A DNA stretch of 64,000 nt from Mycolicibacterium sp. TY81 (GTDB taxonomy: Bacteria; Actinomycetota; Actinomycetes; Mycobacteriales; Mycobacteriaceae). The stretch covers positions 992,001-1,056,000 of the forward strand of contig NZ_AP023362.1 of assembly GCF_018326285.1 (NCBI RefSeq), read 5' to 3'. Positions 8,736 through 17,793 of this stretch are shown here, piece after piece; position 1 is the first letter of the stretch; each line of letters starts with the position of its first letter. The position numbers and the translations under genes are program-made. Below the pieces are notes generated by a model. The model was not told the DNA's origin and searched no databases. It saw only the letters and a program-made list of their open reading frames with translations.

Positions 8736-8759
8736 TCGGCGACCCAACTACTACGCAAC

Positions 8760-8791
8760 CCGCGGGCGGTACCGAAAGGTGCCGCCCGCGG
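8760..8791 (+). terminator. GAAA-loop terminator hairpin
   Basis: A 14-bp stem starting CCGCGGGCGG, with one G-U pair, closed by a GAAA tetraloop and ending CCGCCCGCGG. There is no T tract. It lies 25 bases after the stop of the small secreted protein and ahead of the phoH promoter. Confidence 0.8.
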
Positions 8792-8836
8792 CTTGCGTGA
8801 CCAGCCAACTCGTTGGGCGTGCCTTCGGCCCGGCGG

Positions 8837-8842
8837 TAGAAT
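8837..8842 (+). promoter_or_regulatory. -10 element of the phoH promoter
   Basis: TAGAAT, with a weak TTGGGC about 18 bases upstream. It lies 44 bases before the GTG chosen for phoH, implying a leader of about 37 bases for the phoH-ybeY-CBS-era transcript. Confidence 0.4.
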
Positions 8843-8885
8843 GTGCTCCTCAGCTCGACACCAGAAAGCAGGCATCGAAAACCAC

Positions 8886-9947
8886 GTGACGCCCCGCGAT
8901 ACGAACGCCGCCGCGTCGCGCTCCCCGGAGCTCGACCCGTCGGTTCGAAGCAGCATCACTGTTCCGCCTGATCTTGTCGTGGGCCTGCTCGGCTCGGCCG
9001 ACGAGAATCTGCGAGCTCTCGAGAACCTGCTCGCGGCCGACATCCACGTCCGCGGCAATTCGCTCTCGATATCCGGCTCGCCCGCCGACGTGGCGAAGGC
9101 CGAGCGCGTGGTCAGTGAGCTCATCACCATTGCCGCCGGCGGGCAGACACTCACCCCGGACGTCGTGCGCCGCAGCGTCGGCATGCTCGACGGCGCCGAC
9201 GCCGAGTCGCCGGCACAGGTGCTGACGCTCGACATCCTGTCGCGCCGCGGCAAGACCATCCGTCCCAAGACGCTCAACCAGAAGCGCTACGTCGACGCCA
9301 TCGATGCCCACACCATCGTCTTCGGCATCGGCCCCGCCGGTACCGGCAAGACCTACCTGGCAATGGCCAAGGCCGTCAGCGCTTTACAGACCAAACAGGT
9401 CAGCCGGATCATCCTGACGCGTCCGGCCGTCGAAGCGGGCGAGCGCCTCGGCTTCCTGCCGGGCACGCTCAACGAGAAGATAGACCCGTATCTGCGGCCG
9501 CTGTACGACGCGCTGCACGACATGATGGACGCCGAGATGATCCCGAAGCTGATGGCAGCCGGGGTGATCGAGGTCGCGCCGCTGGCATACATGCGCGGCC
9601 GTACGTTGAACGACGCCTTCATCATCCTCGACGAGGCGCAGAACACGACCGCCGAACAGATGAAGATGTTCCTGACCCGCTTGGGTTTCGGTTCGAAGAT
9701 CGTCGTCACCGGTGACGTCACGCAGGTCGATCTGCCCGGCGGATCGAAGTCGGGTCTGCGGTCGGCCATCGAGGTCCTGGACGGTATCGACGACATCCAC
9801 ATCGCTGAGCTCACGAGTGCAGATGTGGTGCGCCACAAGCTGGTTTCGGAGATCGTCGACGCGTACGAAGCGGCGGAAGCCAAAGTGAGCGAGCACGGTC
9901 TGGCCAACCGCGCGCACCGTCGAGCCACCGGCCGGACGAGGCGGTGA
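8886..9947 (+). CDS. phoH: PhoH family ATPase / RNA-binding protein
   Basis: 353 aa from GTG 8886. PhoH-type P-loop NTPase, probably acting with YbeY in RNA metabolism. Walker A GPAGTGKT at about residues 150-157, Walker B region ILDEAQNTT at about 247, and the conserved [10 protein letters not shown] and TRLGFGSK segments. An N-terminal KH-like region ([16 protein letters not shown]...) is typical of the longer PhoH type. Start selected by comparison with mycobacterial PhoH1; earlier in-frame codons (ATG 8841) give an unconserved tail. ybeY starts four bases after the stop. Confidence 0.94.
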   Translation: MTPRDTNAAASRSPELDPSVRSSITVPPDLVVGLLGSADENLRALENLLAADIHVRGNSLSISGSPADVAKAERVVSELITIAAGGQTLTPDVVRRSVGMLDGADAESPAQVLTLDILSRRGKTIRPKTLNQKRYVDAIDAHTIVFGIGPAGTGKTYLAMAKAVSALQTKQVSRIILTRPAVEAGERLGFLPGTLNEKIDPYLRPLYDALHDMMDAEMIPKLMAAGVIEVAPLAYMRGRTLNDAFIILDEAQNTTAEQMKMFLTRLGFGSKIVVTGDVTQVDLPGGSKSGLRSAIEVLDGIDDIHIAELTSADVVRHKLVSEIVDAYEAAEAKVSEHGLANRAHRRATGRTRR

Positions 9948-9951
9948 CGCA

Positions 9952-10488
9952 GTGACGGTCGAGGTTTCCAACGAGTCGGGAATCGACGTATCCGAAGACG
10001 AGCTGATCAGCGTCGCGCGGTTCGTCATCTCCAAGATGGACGTCAACCCCGCCGCTGAACTCTCGATGGTCCTCGTGGACCAGTCGGCCATGGCCGATCT
10101 GCACATGCGCTGGATGGACCTGCCGGGCCCCACCGACGTGATGAGCTTCCCGATGGACGAGCTCGAGCCCGGCGGCCGGCCGGATGCGCCCGAGCCCGGG
10201 CCGTCGATGCTCGGGGACATCGTGCTGTGTCCCGAGTTCGCCGCGAATCAGGCTGAGGCCGCCGGACATTCACTGGGGCATGAGCTGGCGCTGTTGACCG
10301 TGCACGGCGTGCTGCACCTGCTGGGCTACGACCACGCCGAGCCGGACGAGGAAAAAGAGATGTTCGACCTGCAGCGTCAGCTGCTCGAGGAGTGGGTCGC
10401 CGACCAGGTGCACGCCTACCACAAGGATCGGCAGACCGAGAAAGACCGCCGGCTGCTGGACAAGTCGCGGTACTTCGACGAACCGTGA
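9952..10488 (+). CDS. ybeY: endoribonuclease YbeY
   Basis: 178 aa. Zinc-dependent single-strand endoribonuclease involved in 16S rRNA 3' end maturation and ribosome quality control. The zinc motif [11 protein letters not shown] (H-x3-H-x5-H) is at residues 118-128, and [11 protein letters not shown] is the conserved substrate-side loop. Starts at GTG 9952. The next gene starts inside its stop codon (GTGA). The C-terminus carries an extra charged tail of about 25 residues beyond the zinc motif region. Confidence 0.96.
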   Translation: MTVEVSNESGIDVSEDELISVARFVISKMDVNPAAELSMVLVDQSAMADLHMRWMDLPGPTDVMSFPMDELEPGGRPDAPEPGPSMLGDIVLCPEFAANQAEAAGHSLGHELALLTVHGVLHLLGYDHAEPDEEKEMFDLQRQLLEEWVADQVHAYHKDRQTEKDRRLLDKSRYFDEP

Positions 10489-11825
10489 CCGGGTTGACGC
10501 CGTTGATCGGCGCCATAGTGCTCGTCGTGATCGGCGGGGTGTTCGCGGCGATCGATGCCGCCATCAACACCGTCTCGATCGCGCGGGTCGACGAGCTGAT
10601 CCGCGATGAGCGGCCCGGTGCGGTGCGGCTGGCCAAGATCGTCCGGAACCGGCCGCAGTACGTCAATCTCGTTGTGCTGCTGCGGGTTGTCTGCGAGGCT
10701 TCGGCGACCGTCCTGCTGGTCGACTACCTCGACGAGCTGATGACGCGCGGGTGGGCCCTGGTGTCCGCCGCGGCCATCATGGTTGTCGTCAGCTTCGTCG
10801 CCATCGGTGTCGGCCCCCGCACCGTGGGGCGGCAGAACGCGTACTCCATCTCGCTGCTGTCGGCGCTTCCGCTGCAGGTGATCGCGGTGCTGCTGACCCC
10901 GATCAGCCGGCTGCTGGTGCTCATCGGTAACGCCCTGACGCCGGGGCGGGGTTTCCGCAACGGACCCTTCGCCTCGGAAATCGAACTGCTCGAGGTCGTC
11001 GACCTCGCGCAGCAGCGGGGTGTCGTGGCCGCCGAAGAGCGGCGAATGATCAAGTCCGTCTTCGAACTCGGTGACACCCCGGCACGCGAGGTCATGGTGC
11101 CCCGCACCGAGATGGTGTGGATCGAGAGCGACAAGTCGGCCGGGCAGGCGACCTCGCTGGCGGTCCGCAGCGGACACTCCCGCATCCCGGTGATCGGGGA
11201 GAACGTCGACGACGTCGTCGGCGTCGTCTATCTCAAAGACCTTGTGGAGCAGACCTACAACTCCACCAACGGCGGTCGCGAGACCAAGGTGGCCGCGGTG
11301 ATGCGTCCCGCGGTGTTCATGCCGGACTCCAAACCGCTCGACGAGCTGCTCAACGAGATGCAGCGCACCCGCAACCACATGGCGTTGCTGGTCGACGAGT
11401 ACGGCGCGATCGCCGGCCTGGTGTCCATCGAGGACGTGCTCGAGGAGATCGTCGGTGAGATCGCCGACGAATACGACACCGACGAGGTGCTGCCGGTAGA
11501 AGAACTGGGCGACAACCGGTTTCGGGTGTCGGCGCGGCTACCGCTGGAGGACCTGGCCGAACTGTGTGGCTTCGAGGTCGACGGCGACCTGGACGTGGAC
11601 ACCGTCGGCGGGCTCCTGGCGCACGAACTGGGGCGCGTGCCGCTGCCGGGCGCCGAGGTCCGGGTGTCGTTCCCGTCGCATCGATCGCAGTACCCGGCGA
11701 CCCTCCAGCTGCGGGCCGAGGGCGGCCGGGACCATCGCGGCCGGGTCCGGATCGGCACCGTCCTGGTGACGCCGGTGGAGCCGGAACGCACTGATGACGT
11801 GGAAGAAGGAGAACCCGATGAGTGA
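10485..11825 (+). CDS. CNNM/CorC-type membrane protein with CBS domains
   Basis: 446 aa from GTG 10485, overlapping the ybeY stop. Domains in order: DUF21/CNNM membrane domain with about four hydrophobic segments (residues 1-190); a linking helix with the family motif VMVPRTEMV (about 204); a pair of CBS domains (about 210-330), which bind adenine nucleotides; and a C-terminal CorC/HlyC domain (about 345-430). Related proteins are magnesium or cobalt efflux factors, although older annotation says haemolysin. The end overlaps the era start by 8 bases. In M. tuberculosis a further small gene (Rv2365c) lies before era; it is absent here. Confidence 0.88.
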   Translation: MTGLTPLIGAIVLVVIGGVFAAIDAAINTVSIARVDELIRDERPGAVRLAKIVRNRPQYVNLVVLLRVVCEASATVLLVDYLDELMTRGWALVSAAAIMVVVSFVAIGVGPRTVGRQNAYSISLLSALPLQVIAVLLTPISRLLVLIGNALTPGRGFRNGPFASEIELLEVVDLAQQRGVVAAEERRMIKSVFELGDTPAREVMVPRTEMVWIESDKSAGQATSLAVRSGHSRIPVIGENVDDVVGVVYLKDLVEQTYNSTNGGRETKVAAVMRPAVFMPDSKPLDELLNEMQRTRNHMALLVDEYGAIAGLVSIEDVLEEIVGEIADEYDTDEVLPVEELGDNRFRVSARLPLEDLAELCGFEVDGDLDVDTVGGLLAHELGRVPLPGAEVRVSFPSHRSQYPATLQLRAEGGRDHRGRVRIGTVLVTPVEPERTDDVEEGEPDE

Positions 11826-12732
11826 CGAATTCCGTTCCGGCTTCGTCTGTTTGGTCGGCCGGCCGAACACCGGCAAGTCGACGCTGACCAACGCGCTCGT
11901 CGGCACCAAGGTCGCGATCACGTCGAATCGCCCGCAGACCACGCGGCACACCATCCGCGGCATCGTGCACCGCGAGGACTTCCAGATCATCCTGGTGGAC
12001 ACGCCCGGTCTGCACCGGCCGCGCACGCTGCTCGGCCAGCGGCTCAACGAACTGGTCAAGGACACGTATTCCGAGGTCGACATCATCTGTCTGTGCATCC
12101 CGGCGGACGAGGCCATCGGGCCCGGCGACCGCTGGATCTACCAGCAGATCCGTGCTGTCGCACCGCGAACCACGCTGCTGGTGGTCGTTACCAAGACCGA
12201 CAAGGTGCCGCGCGACAAGGTGGCCGCGCAGCTGCTGGCGGTCAGTGAGCTCACCGAGGGCAAGGCCGAGATCGTGCCGGTGTCCGCGGTGGCCGGCGAA
12301 CAGGTCGATGTCCTGATCGACGTGCTGGCCGGCAAGCTGCCGCCGGGGCCGGCGTTCTACCCGGACGGCGAACTGACCGACGAACCCGAGGAAGTGCTCA
12401 TCGCCGAGCTCATCCGCGAAGCCGCGCTGGAAGGCGTCCGCGACGAACTGCCGCACTCATTGGCGGTGGTCATCGAGGAGTTCACCGAGCGCGAAGGCCG
12501 CACCCCCGAGCAGGGCGAGATGTGCGACATCCACGCCATCATCTACGTCGAGCGCGACAGCCAGAAGGGCATCGTGATCGGCAAGGGCGGCTCCCGCTTG
12601 CGTGAGGTCGGGACGGCGGCGCGGACGCAGATCGAGAAGCTGCTCGGCACCAAGGTGTACCTGAACCTGCGGGTCAAGATCGCCAAGAACTGGCAGCGTG
12701 ACCCGAAACAGCTTGGCAAGCTGGGCTTTTAA
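11818..12732 (+). CDS. era: GTPase Era
   Basis: 304 aa. Essential GTPase that binds the 3' end of 16S rRNA and helps 30S assembly. G1 loop GRPNTGKS at residues 14-21, G2 region with [14 protein letters not shown]3 DTPGLHRP, G4 TKTD, and a C-terminal KH domain with [12 protein letters not shown] near residue 254. Start at ATG 11818 with GGAAGAAGGAG upstream, overlapping the previous gene. The phoH-ybeY-CBS-era order is the usual ribosome-maturation operon. Confidence 0.97.
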   Translation: MSDEFRSGFVCLVGRPNTGKSTLTNALVGTKVAITSNRPQTTRHTIRGIVHREDFQIILVDTPGLHRPRTLLGQRLNELVKDTYSEVDIICLCIPADEAIGPGDRWIYQQIRAVAPRTTLLVVVTKTDKVPRDKVAAQLLAVSELTEGKAEIVPVSAVAGEQVDVLIDVLAGKLPPGPAFYPDGELTDEPEEVLIAELIREAALEGVRDELPHSLAVVIEEFTEREGRTPEQGEMCDIHAIIYVERDSQKGIVIGKGGSRLREVGTAARTQIEKLLGTKVYLNLRVKIAKNWQRDPKQLGKLGF

Positions 12733-12736
12733 TCAC

Positions 12737-12865
12737 CCGCGAGCGGCCGTGTCTGTACGCGACACGCGGGTCTTGGTGTGCCGTCCGCGCACGCTCGCGG
12801 CTGGCGAGCGCGACGATAGTGCTCGGTTCACGCGGCGTGTCGCGGGCAGACACGCACGCTCGCGG
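12737..12865. repeat. pair of inverted 33-bp palindromic elements between convergent genes
   Basis: Bases 12737-12769 (starting CCGCGAGCGGCCGTGTCTG) and 12833-12865 are inverted copies of each other with 28 of 33 positions identical. Each copy also carries its own internal dyad (GTGTC ... GACAC). A partial third copy (CCGCGCACGCTCGCGG) lies at 12785-12800. The block fills most of the gap between era and the convergent amidase gene and could act as a bidirectional terminator. It looks like a dispersed REP-type mycobacterial element. Confidence 0.6.
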
Positions 12866-12883
12866 AAAATGAATGGCCAGGGC

Positions 12884-14311
12884 CTAGGGCTGAGTCCACC
12901 AGTTGTCGGGCTGCTTGGTGGCCCAGCCGCTGATCGCCTCCAGACTGGCGGCCAGGGAAATCAGCAGCGGCTCGCTGCCTTCGGGACCCATCAGCTGCAC
13001 ACCGATGGGCAGCCCGTCGGCGGTGAAGCCGGCCGGGACGTTGATCGACGGCCAGCCGAGCGCGTTCCACGGCCAGCACACCGGGCACGCCGCGATGATG
13101 GCGCGGTCGGTGGCGGTGCTGCCGAGCCGGTCGAAGGCGTCGATCAGCGGTGGCGGCTGCGCGGTGGTCGGCGCCAGCACGACGTCGACGAGATTGAAAA
13201 TCCAGCCGATGCGGCGCTGATGGGCGGCTTCACGCCGCCGTGCCTCGCGGAGCGCGTGCTCCGACAGCAGCCATCCCGTCCGGATGTTGGCCCGGGTGCG
13301 GCGGTCGAGGGTCACGTCGGGTCCCACCCGGTCGCGCCATTCGGCGAGTCCCGTCGTGGAACGGGCGAGGAAGTCCACGGACAGCTGCAGTCCGTACTCC
13401 GGATCGTCCGGCCGGACGGTGTGCCCGAGTTCTTCGAGTTGTCCCGCAACGGTGTTCAGCGCGGCCCGGATCTCCGGATGCAACCGGGCGGGGAACAGGG
13501 TGAACGGAAACTTGGTCGACAACGCGACGCGCAAAGGACCCGGTGCCCGGCCGACGGCCTCGGCCGCGGCGATGGGCGCCGGTTTGTGGAGATCACCGTC
13601 GACGTTGCCGGAGGCGGCGTCGAGAACCAGGGCCGCGTCGGCGACCGTCCGGGCCAGCACCCCGTTGACCGTGATGCCGTTGAAGGCCTCGGGCAGCGGC
13701 CAGGTGGAGATGCGTCCGCGCTGCGGCTTGATGCCGACCAGATGGGTCCATGCGGCGGGGATGCGGACGCTGCCCGCACCGTCGGATCCGATTGCGGCGG
13801 TGACCAATCCGGCCGCGACGGCCGCGGCGCTACCGCCCGACGACCCGCCCGGGGTGTGCGCGCGCGACCAGGGATTGCGGGTGTGCCCGAAACCGGGCCC
13901 GCTGGTGAACGGCCACTGGCCGAGTTCGCAGGTGTTGGTCTTGCCGACGATCACCGCGCCGGCCGCCTTCAGCCGGCGCACCACCTCGGCGTCCGCGGTG
14001 GCCGGGGGCACGTCGCCGTCGGTGCCGAACCGGGTGGGCACGCCCGCGACGTCGACGTCGTCCTTGATCGCGATGGGTACGCCGAGAAGCGGAAGATGTT
14101 GTCCGGCAGCACGTTTGCGGTCTGCTTCGGCGGCGTCGGCGAGCGCCTGTTCGGTGAAGACCACCCGGAAGGCGTTCAGCTCGAGCTGACTGGCCGCGAT
14201 GGCATCCAGCGACTGCCGCACGATCTGCTGTGACGTCACCGTGCCGCTCGCGAGGCGGTACAACTGCTGGGTCAGAGTCGGGAATCGGGGCTGCGCGGAA
14301 CGTTCGGCCAT
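12884..14311 (-). CDS. amiA2: amidase signature family enzyme (AmiA2-like)
   Basis: 475 aa from ATG 14311 (a GTG at 14338 would add nine residues). Hydrolyses carboxamides with a Ser-cisSer-Lys triad. The lysine lies in PIAIKDDVDVAGVPT (about residue 82) and the signature GGSSGGSAAAVAAG begins at about residue 153; the IGSDGAGSVRIPA substrate loop is intact. The sequence matches mycobacterial AmiA2 (Rv2363) closely from memory, including QWPFTSGPGFGHTRNPWS. The natural substrate is not known. It is convergent with era and divergent from recO. Confidence 0.92.
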   Translation of the reverse strand: MAERSAQPRFPTLTQQLYRLASGTVTSQQIVRQSLDAIAASQLELNAFRVVFTEQALADAAEADRKRAAGQHLPLLGVPIAIKDDVDVAGVPTRFGTDGDVPPATADAEVVRRLKAAGAVIVGKTNTCELGQWPFTSGPGFGHTRNPWSRAHTPGGSSGGSAAAVAAGLVTAAIGSDGAGSVRIPAAWTHLVGIKPQRGRISTWPLPEAFNGITVNGVLARTVADAALVLDAASGNVDGDLHKPAPIAAAEAVGRAPGPLRVALSTKFPFTLFPARLHPEIRAALNTVAGQLEELGHTVRPDDPEYGLQLSVDFLARSTTGLAEWRDRVGPDVTLDRRTRANIRTGWLLSEHALREARRREAAHQRRIGWIFNLVDVVLAPTTAQPPPLIDAFDRLGSTATDRAIIAACPVCWPWNALGWPSINVPAGFTADGLPIGVQLMGPEGSEPLLISLAASLEAISGWATKQPDNWWTQP

Positions 14312-14391
14312 GTCGGTTCCGAGGATAGTGGTGCGCACTTGCCCGGCGCTGCCTAACGGAAGTTGTCGGTCCGTGATGGGACAATCGCCCG

Positions 14392-15237
14392 ATGCGGTTG
14401 TACCGGGATCGAGCGGTCGTGCTGCGCCAGCACAAGCTCGGCGAGGCCGACCGGATCGTCACGCTGCTCACCCGCGAACACGGGCTGGTCCGCGCGGTGG
14501 CCAAGGGCGTGCGGCGGACCCGCAGCAAGTTCGGCTCGCGGCTGGAGCCGTTCGCCCACATCGACGTGCAGCTGCATCCCGGCCGCAACCTCGACATCGT
14601 CACCCAGGTGGTGTCCCTCGACGCGTTCGCCGCCGACATCGTCAACGACTACGGCCGCTACACCTGCGGCTGCGCCATCCTGGAGACCGCCGAGCGGCTG
14701 GCCGGTGAGGAACGCAACCCGATGCCGGCACTGCAGCGGCTCACCGTCGGCGCACTGCGGGCCGTCGCCGACGGCAGCCGGCCCCGTGAACTGGTCCTCG
14801 ACGCCTATCTGCTGCGGGCCATGGGGATCGCCGGCTGGGCGCCGGCCATCACCGAGTGCGCGCGCTGCGCCGCACCCGGTCCGCACCGGGCGTTCCATGT
14901 CGCGGCAGGCGGCAGCGTGTGTGTGCACTGCCGGCCGTCGGGATCGGTCACCCCGCCGCAGGGTGTGCTGGATCTGATGGCCGCGCTGCACGACGGCGAC
15001 TGGGAGTTTGCGCAGGCCTCGCCGACCGGGCACCGCAGCCAGGCCAGCGGGCTGGTGGCCGCGCACCTGCAGTGGCATCTGGAGCGTCAGCTGCGGACAT
15101 TGCCCCTCGTCGAGCGTGCGTACCGTCCCGATACCGCACTCATTGAGCAGCGCGTGACCCTACTCAGGCAGGATATTGCCCATGGCACTCAACCGGGCGC
15201 GCAAGACCAGCTATCCACAGCTGCCTCAGGCGCCTGA
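14392..15237 (+). CDS. recO: DNA repair protein RecO
   Basis: 281 aa. Loads RecA on SSB-coated DNA in the RecFOR pathway. The N-terminal OB fold begins [23 protein letters not shown], and the middle helical domain carries a zinc-type cysteine set (CARCAAPG at about 156 and CVHC at about 182). A GACAAT -10-like element lies 5 bases upstream of the ATG, suggesting a leaderless transcript. The 3' end overlaps uppS by 56 bases in a different frame. Confidence 0.94.
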   Translation: MRLYRDRAVVLRQHKLGEADRIVTLLTREHGLVRAVAKGVRRTRSKFGSRLEPFAHIDVQLHPGRNLDIVTQVVSLDAFAADIVNDYGRYTCGCAILETAERLAGEERNPMPALQRLTVGALRAVADGSRPRELVLDAYLLRAMGIAGWAPAITECARCAAPGPHRAFHVAAGGSVCVHCRPSGSVTPPQGVLDLMAALHDGDWEFAQASPTGHRSQASGLVAAHLQWHLERQLRTLPLVERAYRPDTALIEQRVTLLRQDIAHGTQPGAQDQLSTAASGA

Positions 15238-16066
15238 CGACTATCCGATCTTCCCGGACGTTTCGACCTGGCCCGTGGTCTTTCCGGAGCTCCCACCGAA
15301 CTCCAACGGCCGCTTCGCACGGCCGCCGCAGCACCCGTCCAAGGCCGTCGCACCGCAGATTCCCGCCGACCAGGTACCCAACCACGTCGCCGTCGTCATG
15401 GACGGCAACGGCCGGTGGGCCACCCAGCGCGGGCTCGGACGCACCGAGGGCCACAAGATGGGTGAGGCGGTGTTGATCGACATCACCTGCGGAGCCATCG
15501 AACTGGGCATCAAACACCTGTCGGTGTACGCGTTCTCCACCGAGAACTGGAAGCGCAGCACCGAAGAGGTGCGGTTCCTGATGGGCTTCAACCGCGAGGT
15601 GGTGCGCCGCCGCCGCGAGAACCTCAACGCGATGGGCGTCAACATGCGGTGGGTCGGGTCGCGGCCGCGCATGTGGAGCAGCGTCATCAAGGAGTTCGAC
15701 ATCGCCGAGCAGATGACCGTCGGCAACGACGTCATCACCGTCAACTACTGCGTGAACTACGGCGGGCGTACCGAGATCGTCGAAGCGGCGCGCGAACTCG
15801 CCGAGCAGGCGGCGGCCGGCAAGATCAACCCGAACCGCATCTCCGAGGCGTCGTTCGCCAAGCACCTGCACCGCCCCGACATCCCCGACGTCGACCTGTT
15901 CATCCGCACCTCGGGCGAGCAGCGCGCCAGCAACTTCATGCTGTGGCAGGCGGCGTACGCCGAGTACGTCTTCCAGGACAAGCTCTGGCCGGACTACGAC
16001 CGCCGCGACCTGTGGGCGGCGTGCGAGGAGTACGTCAACCGCAACCGACGGTTCGGGAGGGCCTGA
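15182..16066 (+). CDS. uppS: decaprenyl diphosphate synthase UppS (cis-prenyltransferase)
   Basis: 294 aa. Extends a short allylic diphosphate with isopentenyl units in cis to make decaprenyl diphosphate, the lipid carrier for peptidoglycan, arabinogalactan and lipoarabinomannan. The catalytic region [19 protein letters not shown] starts at about residue 73; the [10 protein letters not shown] and RTSGEQR segments are intact. The N-terminal extension of about 65 residues ([20 protein letters not shown]) is characteristic of the mycobacterial long-chain enzyme Rv2361c. Start at ATG 15182 inside the end of recO. Confidence 0.95.
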   Translation: MALNRARKTSYPQLPQAPDDYPIFPDVSTWPVVFPELPPNSNGRFARPPQHPSKAVAPQIPADQVPNHVAVVMDGNGRWATQRGLGRTEGHKMGEAVLIDITCGAIELGIKHLSVYAFSTENWKRSTEEVRFLMGFNREVVRRRRENLNAMGVNMRWVGSRPRMWSSVIKEFDIAEQMTVGNDVITVNYCVNYGGRTEIVEAARELAEQAAAGKINPNRISEASFAKHLHRPDIPDVDLFIRTSGEQRASNFMLWQAAYAEYVFQDKLWPDYDRRDLWAACEEYVNRNRRFGRA

Positions 16067-16479
16067 TGGCGGACTTGTTGCAGCGGTTGGCAGCCGTGCT
16101 CGCGGATTCGGTGACCATCGTCGAAGAGACCGACGGCGCCCTCACCGTCGCACACGACGGGACGGTGGCGTCACTGCGCGTGGTGAACATCGGCGAGGGA
16201 CTCGACCTGGTCTCACTGACGCAGCCACTGGCATGGGATATCAAGCTGGACAACAAGGTTCGGGACCGCGTGGCCGATCACGCGGGTCGCACCATGCTCG
16301 GCTCGGTGGTGCTGGTGGAGCGGGCCGGTGATCCGCGGTCCAACGGCGCCAAGAAGGTCGGCGACGTGATGCTGCGCTACAACTTCCCGGCCGCCGGACT
16401 CAGCGACGACGCCTTGTCCACCCTCGTCATGCTGGTGCTGTCCACCGGCGTCGACGTGCGGGCCGACCTGACGTCGTGA
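16066..16479 (+). CDS. conserved protein of unknown function (Rv2360c-like)
   Basis: 137 aa. Starts with ATG overlapping the uppS stop by one base (TGATG), so it is co-translated with uppS. A soluble alpha/beta protein without signal or membrane segment; the pattern of strands (VTIVEETDGALTVAHDG..ASLRVVNI) is similar to YbjN/bacterial chaperone-like domains, but I cannot assign it with confidence. The same gene follows uppS in M. tuberculosis. Confidence 0.8.
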   Translation: MADLLQRLAAVLADSVTIVEETDGALTVAHDGTVASLRVVNIGEGLDLVSLTQPLAWDIKLDNKVRDRVADHAGRTMLGSVVLVERAGDPRSNGAKKVGDVMLRYNFPAAGLSDDALSTLVMLVLSTGVDVRADLTS

Positions 16480-16486
16480 CGCCGGC

Positions 16487-16891
16487 GTGACCGTCATCCG
16501 GATCGTCGCCGCGGTGGTCGCCGACGAACGCGGGCACCTGCTGGTCGTCCGCAAACGTGGCACGACGACGTTCATGCAACCCGGCGGCAAGTTCGAACCG
16601 GGGGAGTCGCCGGTCGACGCGCTGGCCCGCGAGATCCGGGAGGAACTCGGGGTCGGCATCACCGACGTGCGGGAGTTGGGTCACCACACGGCGGTCGCGG
16701 CCAACGAGCCCGGGCACACGGTCGACGCCGAGCTGTTCCTCGTGCAGCTCGACGGCGCGCCGCAGATCGCGGCCGAGATCGAGGAGATGGCCTGGATCGA
16801 TCCGTCGGCACCCGGCGACATCAGGCTGGCGCCGCTGACGGCCGAGGCGGTGCTGGACTGGGCGCGGAGCCGGGCGGCTCTGGAGCCCTGA
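16487..16891 (+). CDS. Nudix hydrolase
   Basis: 134 aa from GTG 16487. Hydrolyses a nucleoside diphosphate linked to another moiety. The Nudix box runs from G34 (GKFEPGESPVDALAREIREE) and has the full GX5EX7REXXEEXGX set of metal ligands. Short form with a single domain; the residues outside the box (MQPGGKFEPGE) are common in MutT-like enzymes of actinobacteria, but substrate cannot be predicted. It starts 7 bases after the previous gene and converges on zur with a 3-base gap. Confidence 0.9.
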   Translation: MTVIRIVAAVVADERGHLLVVRKRGTTTFMQPGGKFEPGESPVDALAREIREELGVGITDVRELGHHTAVAANEPGHTVDAELFLVQLDGAPQIAAEIEEMAWIDPSAPGDIRLAPLTAEAVLDWARSRAALEP

Positions 16892-16894
16892 ACG

Positions 16895-17290
16895 TCAGGC
16901 GCCGGTGCAGGCCGAGCACACCCCGAAAATCTCGATGGTGTGACTGACATCGGAAAAGCCATGGGCGGCAGCGGTTTCGGTGGCCCACGCCTCGACCTCG
17001 GTGCCGGCCACCTCGACCGTGGCGCCGCACTGCCGGCACACGAGGTGATGGTGATGGTGGGCCTGCGAGCAGCGCCGGTAGAGCGCCTCACCGCTGTCGT
17101 TGCGCAGGCTGTCGACCTGTCCGGCCGCGGCCATCGACTGCAGGGTGCGGTAGACGGTCGTCAGGCCGATGCCCTCGCCGCGGCGGCGCAGTTCGTCGTG
17201 CAGCTCCTGTGCGGACCGGAATTCTTCGACGTTGGTGAGCAGCGCCGCGATCGCGGTGCGCTGCTTGGTGGACCGGGTGGGAGCGCTCAC
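16895..17290 (-). CDS. zur: zinc uptake regulator Zur (FurB)
   Basis: 131 aa. Fur-family repressor that, loaded with zinc, shuts off zinc uptake and alternative ribosomal protein genes. Winged helix with GIGLTTVYRTLQSMAAAGQV (about 40-60), a His-rich metal segment AHHHHHLVC (about 77-85) and two CxxC pairs for structural zinc (CRQC, CSAC). Second gene of the smtB-zur operon; its start overlaps the smtB stop by 4 bases. The pairing with smtB is known in mycobacteria, where SmtB represses the operon until zinc rises. Confidence 0.95.
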   Translation of the reverse strand: MSAPTRSTKQRTAIAALLTNVEEFRSAQELHDELRRRGEGIGLTTVYRTLQSMAAAGQVDSLRNDSGEALYRRCSQAHHHHHLVCRQCGATVEVAGTEVEAWATETAAAHGFSDVSHTIEIFGVCSACTGA

Positions 17291-17643
17291 GACCGGTCCT
17301 CCTCGACGTGCGCGATCGCGTCGACGACGATGTGCGCGAGGTGATGGTCGACCAGGCGGTACATCACCTCGCGGCCGGCGCGTTCACCCGCGACGACCCC
17401 GGCCGACTTGAGGATGCGCAGGTGCTGGCTGACCAGGGGCTGCGGGACTTCCAGGGCGTCGACGAGTTCGTGCACGCAGCGCTGTGACTCGCGCAGCTGC
17501 ATCACGATGGCGATGCGGATGGGCGCGGCGAGGGCGCGCAGCAGGTCGCCGGCGGCGTCGAGCGTGTCCCGCGGCGGGGACGACGGAAACGGCGCGCCGC
17601 TGTGCTGGTGGTCGAGCTCGTCATGCGTAGTGGTGGGTGGCAC
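17287..17643 (-). CDS. smtB: ArsR/SmtB-family zinc-sensing repressor
   Basis: 118 aa from GTG 17643. Winged-helix repressor released from DNA by zinc. The recognition helix region is QPLVSQHLRILKSAGVV. The C-terminal alpha-5 metal site is complete: D99-x-H101 ... H112-x-x-E115, with exactly the spacing of Synechococcus SmtB. Represses itself and zur, so zinc excess raises Zur and switches off uptake. A 6-3-6 inverted repeat 20 bases upstream of the start is the likely operator. Divergent from glyS. Confidence 0.93.
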   Translation of the reverse strand: MPPTTTHDELDHQHSGAPFPSSPPRDTLDAAGDLLRALAAPIRIAIVMQLRESQRCVHELVDALEVPQPLVSQHLRILKSAGVVAGERAGREVMYRLVDHHLAHIVVDAIAHVEEDRS

Positions 17644-17662
17644 CCCGGCAACTCCCGGCTAT

Positions 17663-17677
17663 TGGAAATAGTTTTCA
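17663..17677. promoter_or_regulatory. operator-like palindrome upstream of smtB-zur
   Basis: TGGAAATAGTTTTCA is a 6-3-6 inverted repeat with one mismatch, placed 20 bases before the smtB start. It resembles the A/T-rich palindromes bound by SmtB or Zur in mycobacteria and stands out in a GC-rich context. It may also affect the divergent glyS promoter. Confidence 0.55.
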
Positions 17678-17793
17678 TTTAGCTTTCCATGCGCGCATAC
17701 GCATGTCAAAGGTGGGTGCGACATTGGCCGATCAGCGGGGCCTTTAGGCTGGACGGGTTGCATCCCAGCTGACTCGAGGAGTGCTCGAACATC

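Noticed and set aside
12698..14233. Long plus-strand open frame opposite the amidase gene
   Set aside because: It is a mirror of the amidase coding sequence in a GC-rich genome; the minus strand encodes a full amidase signature and known homologue.
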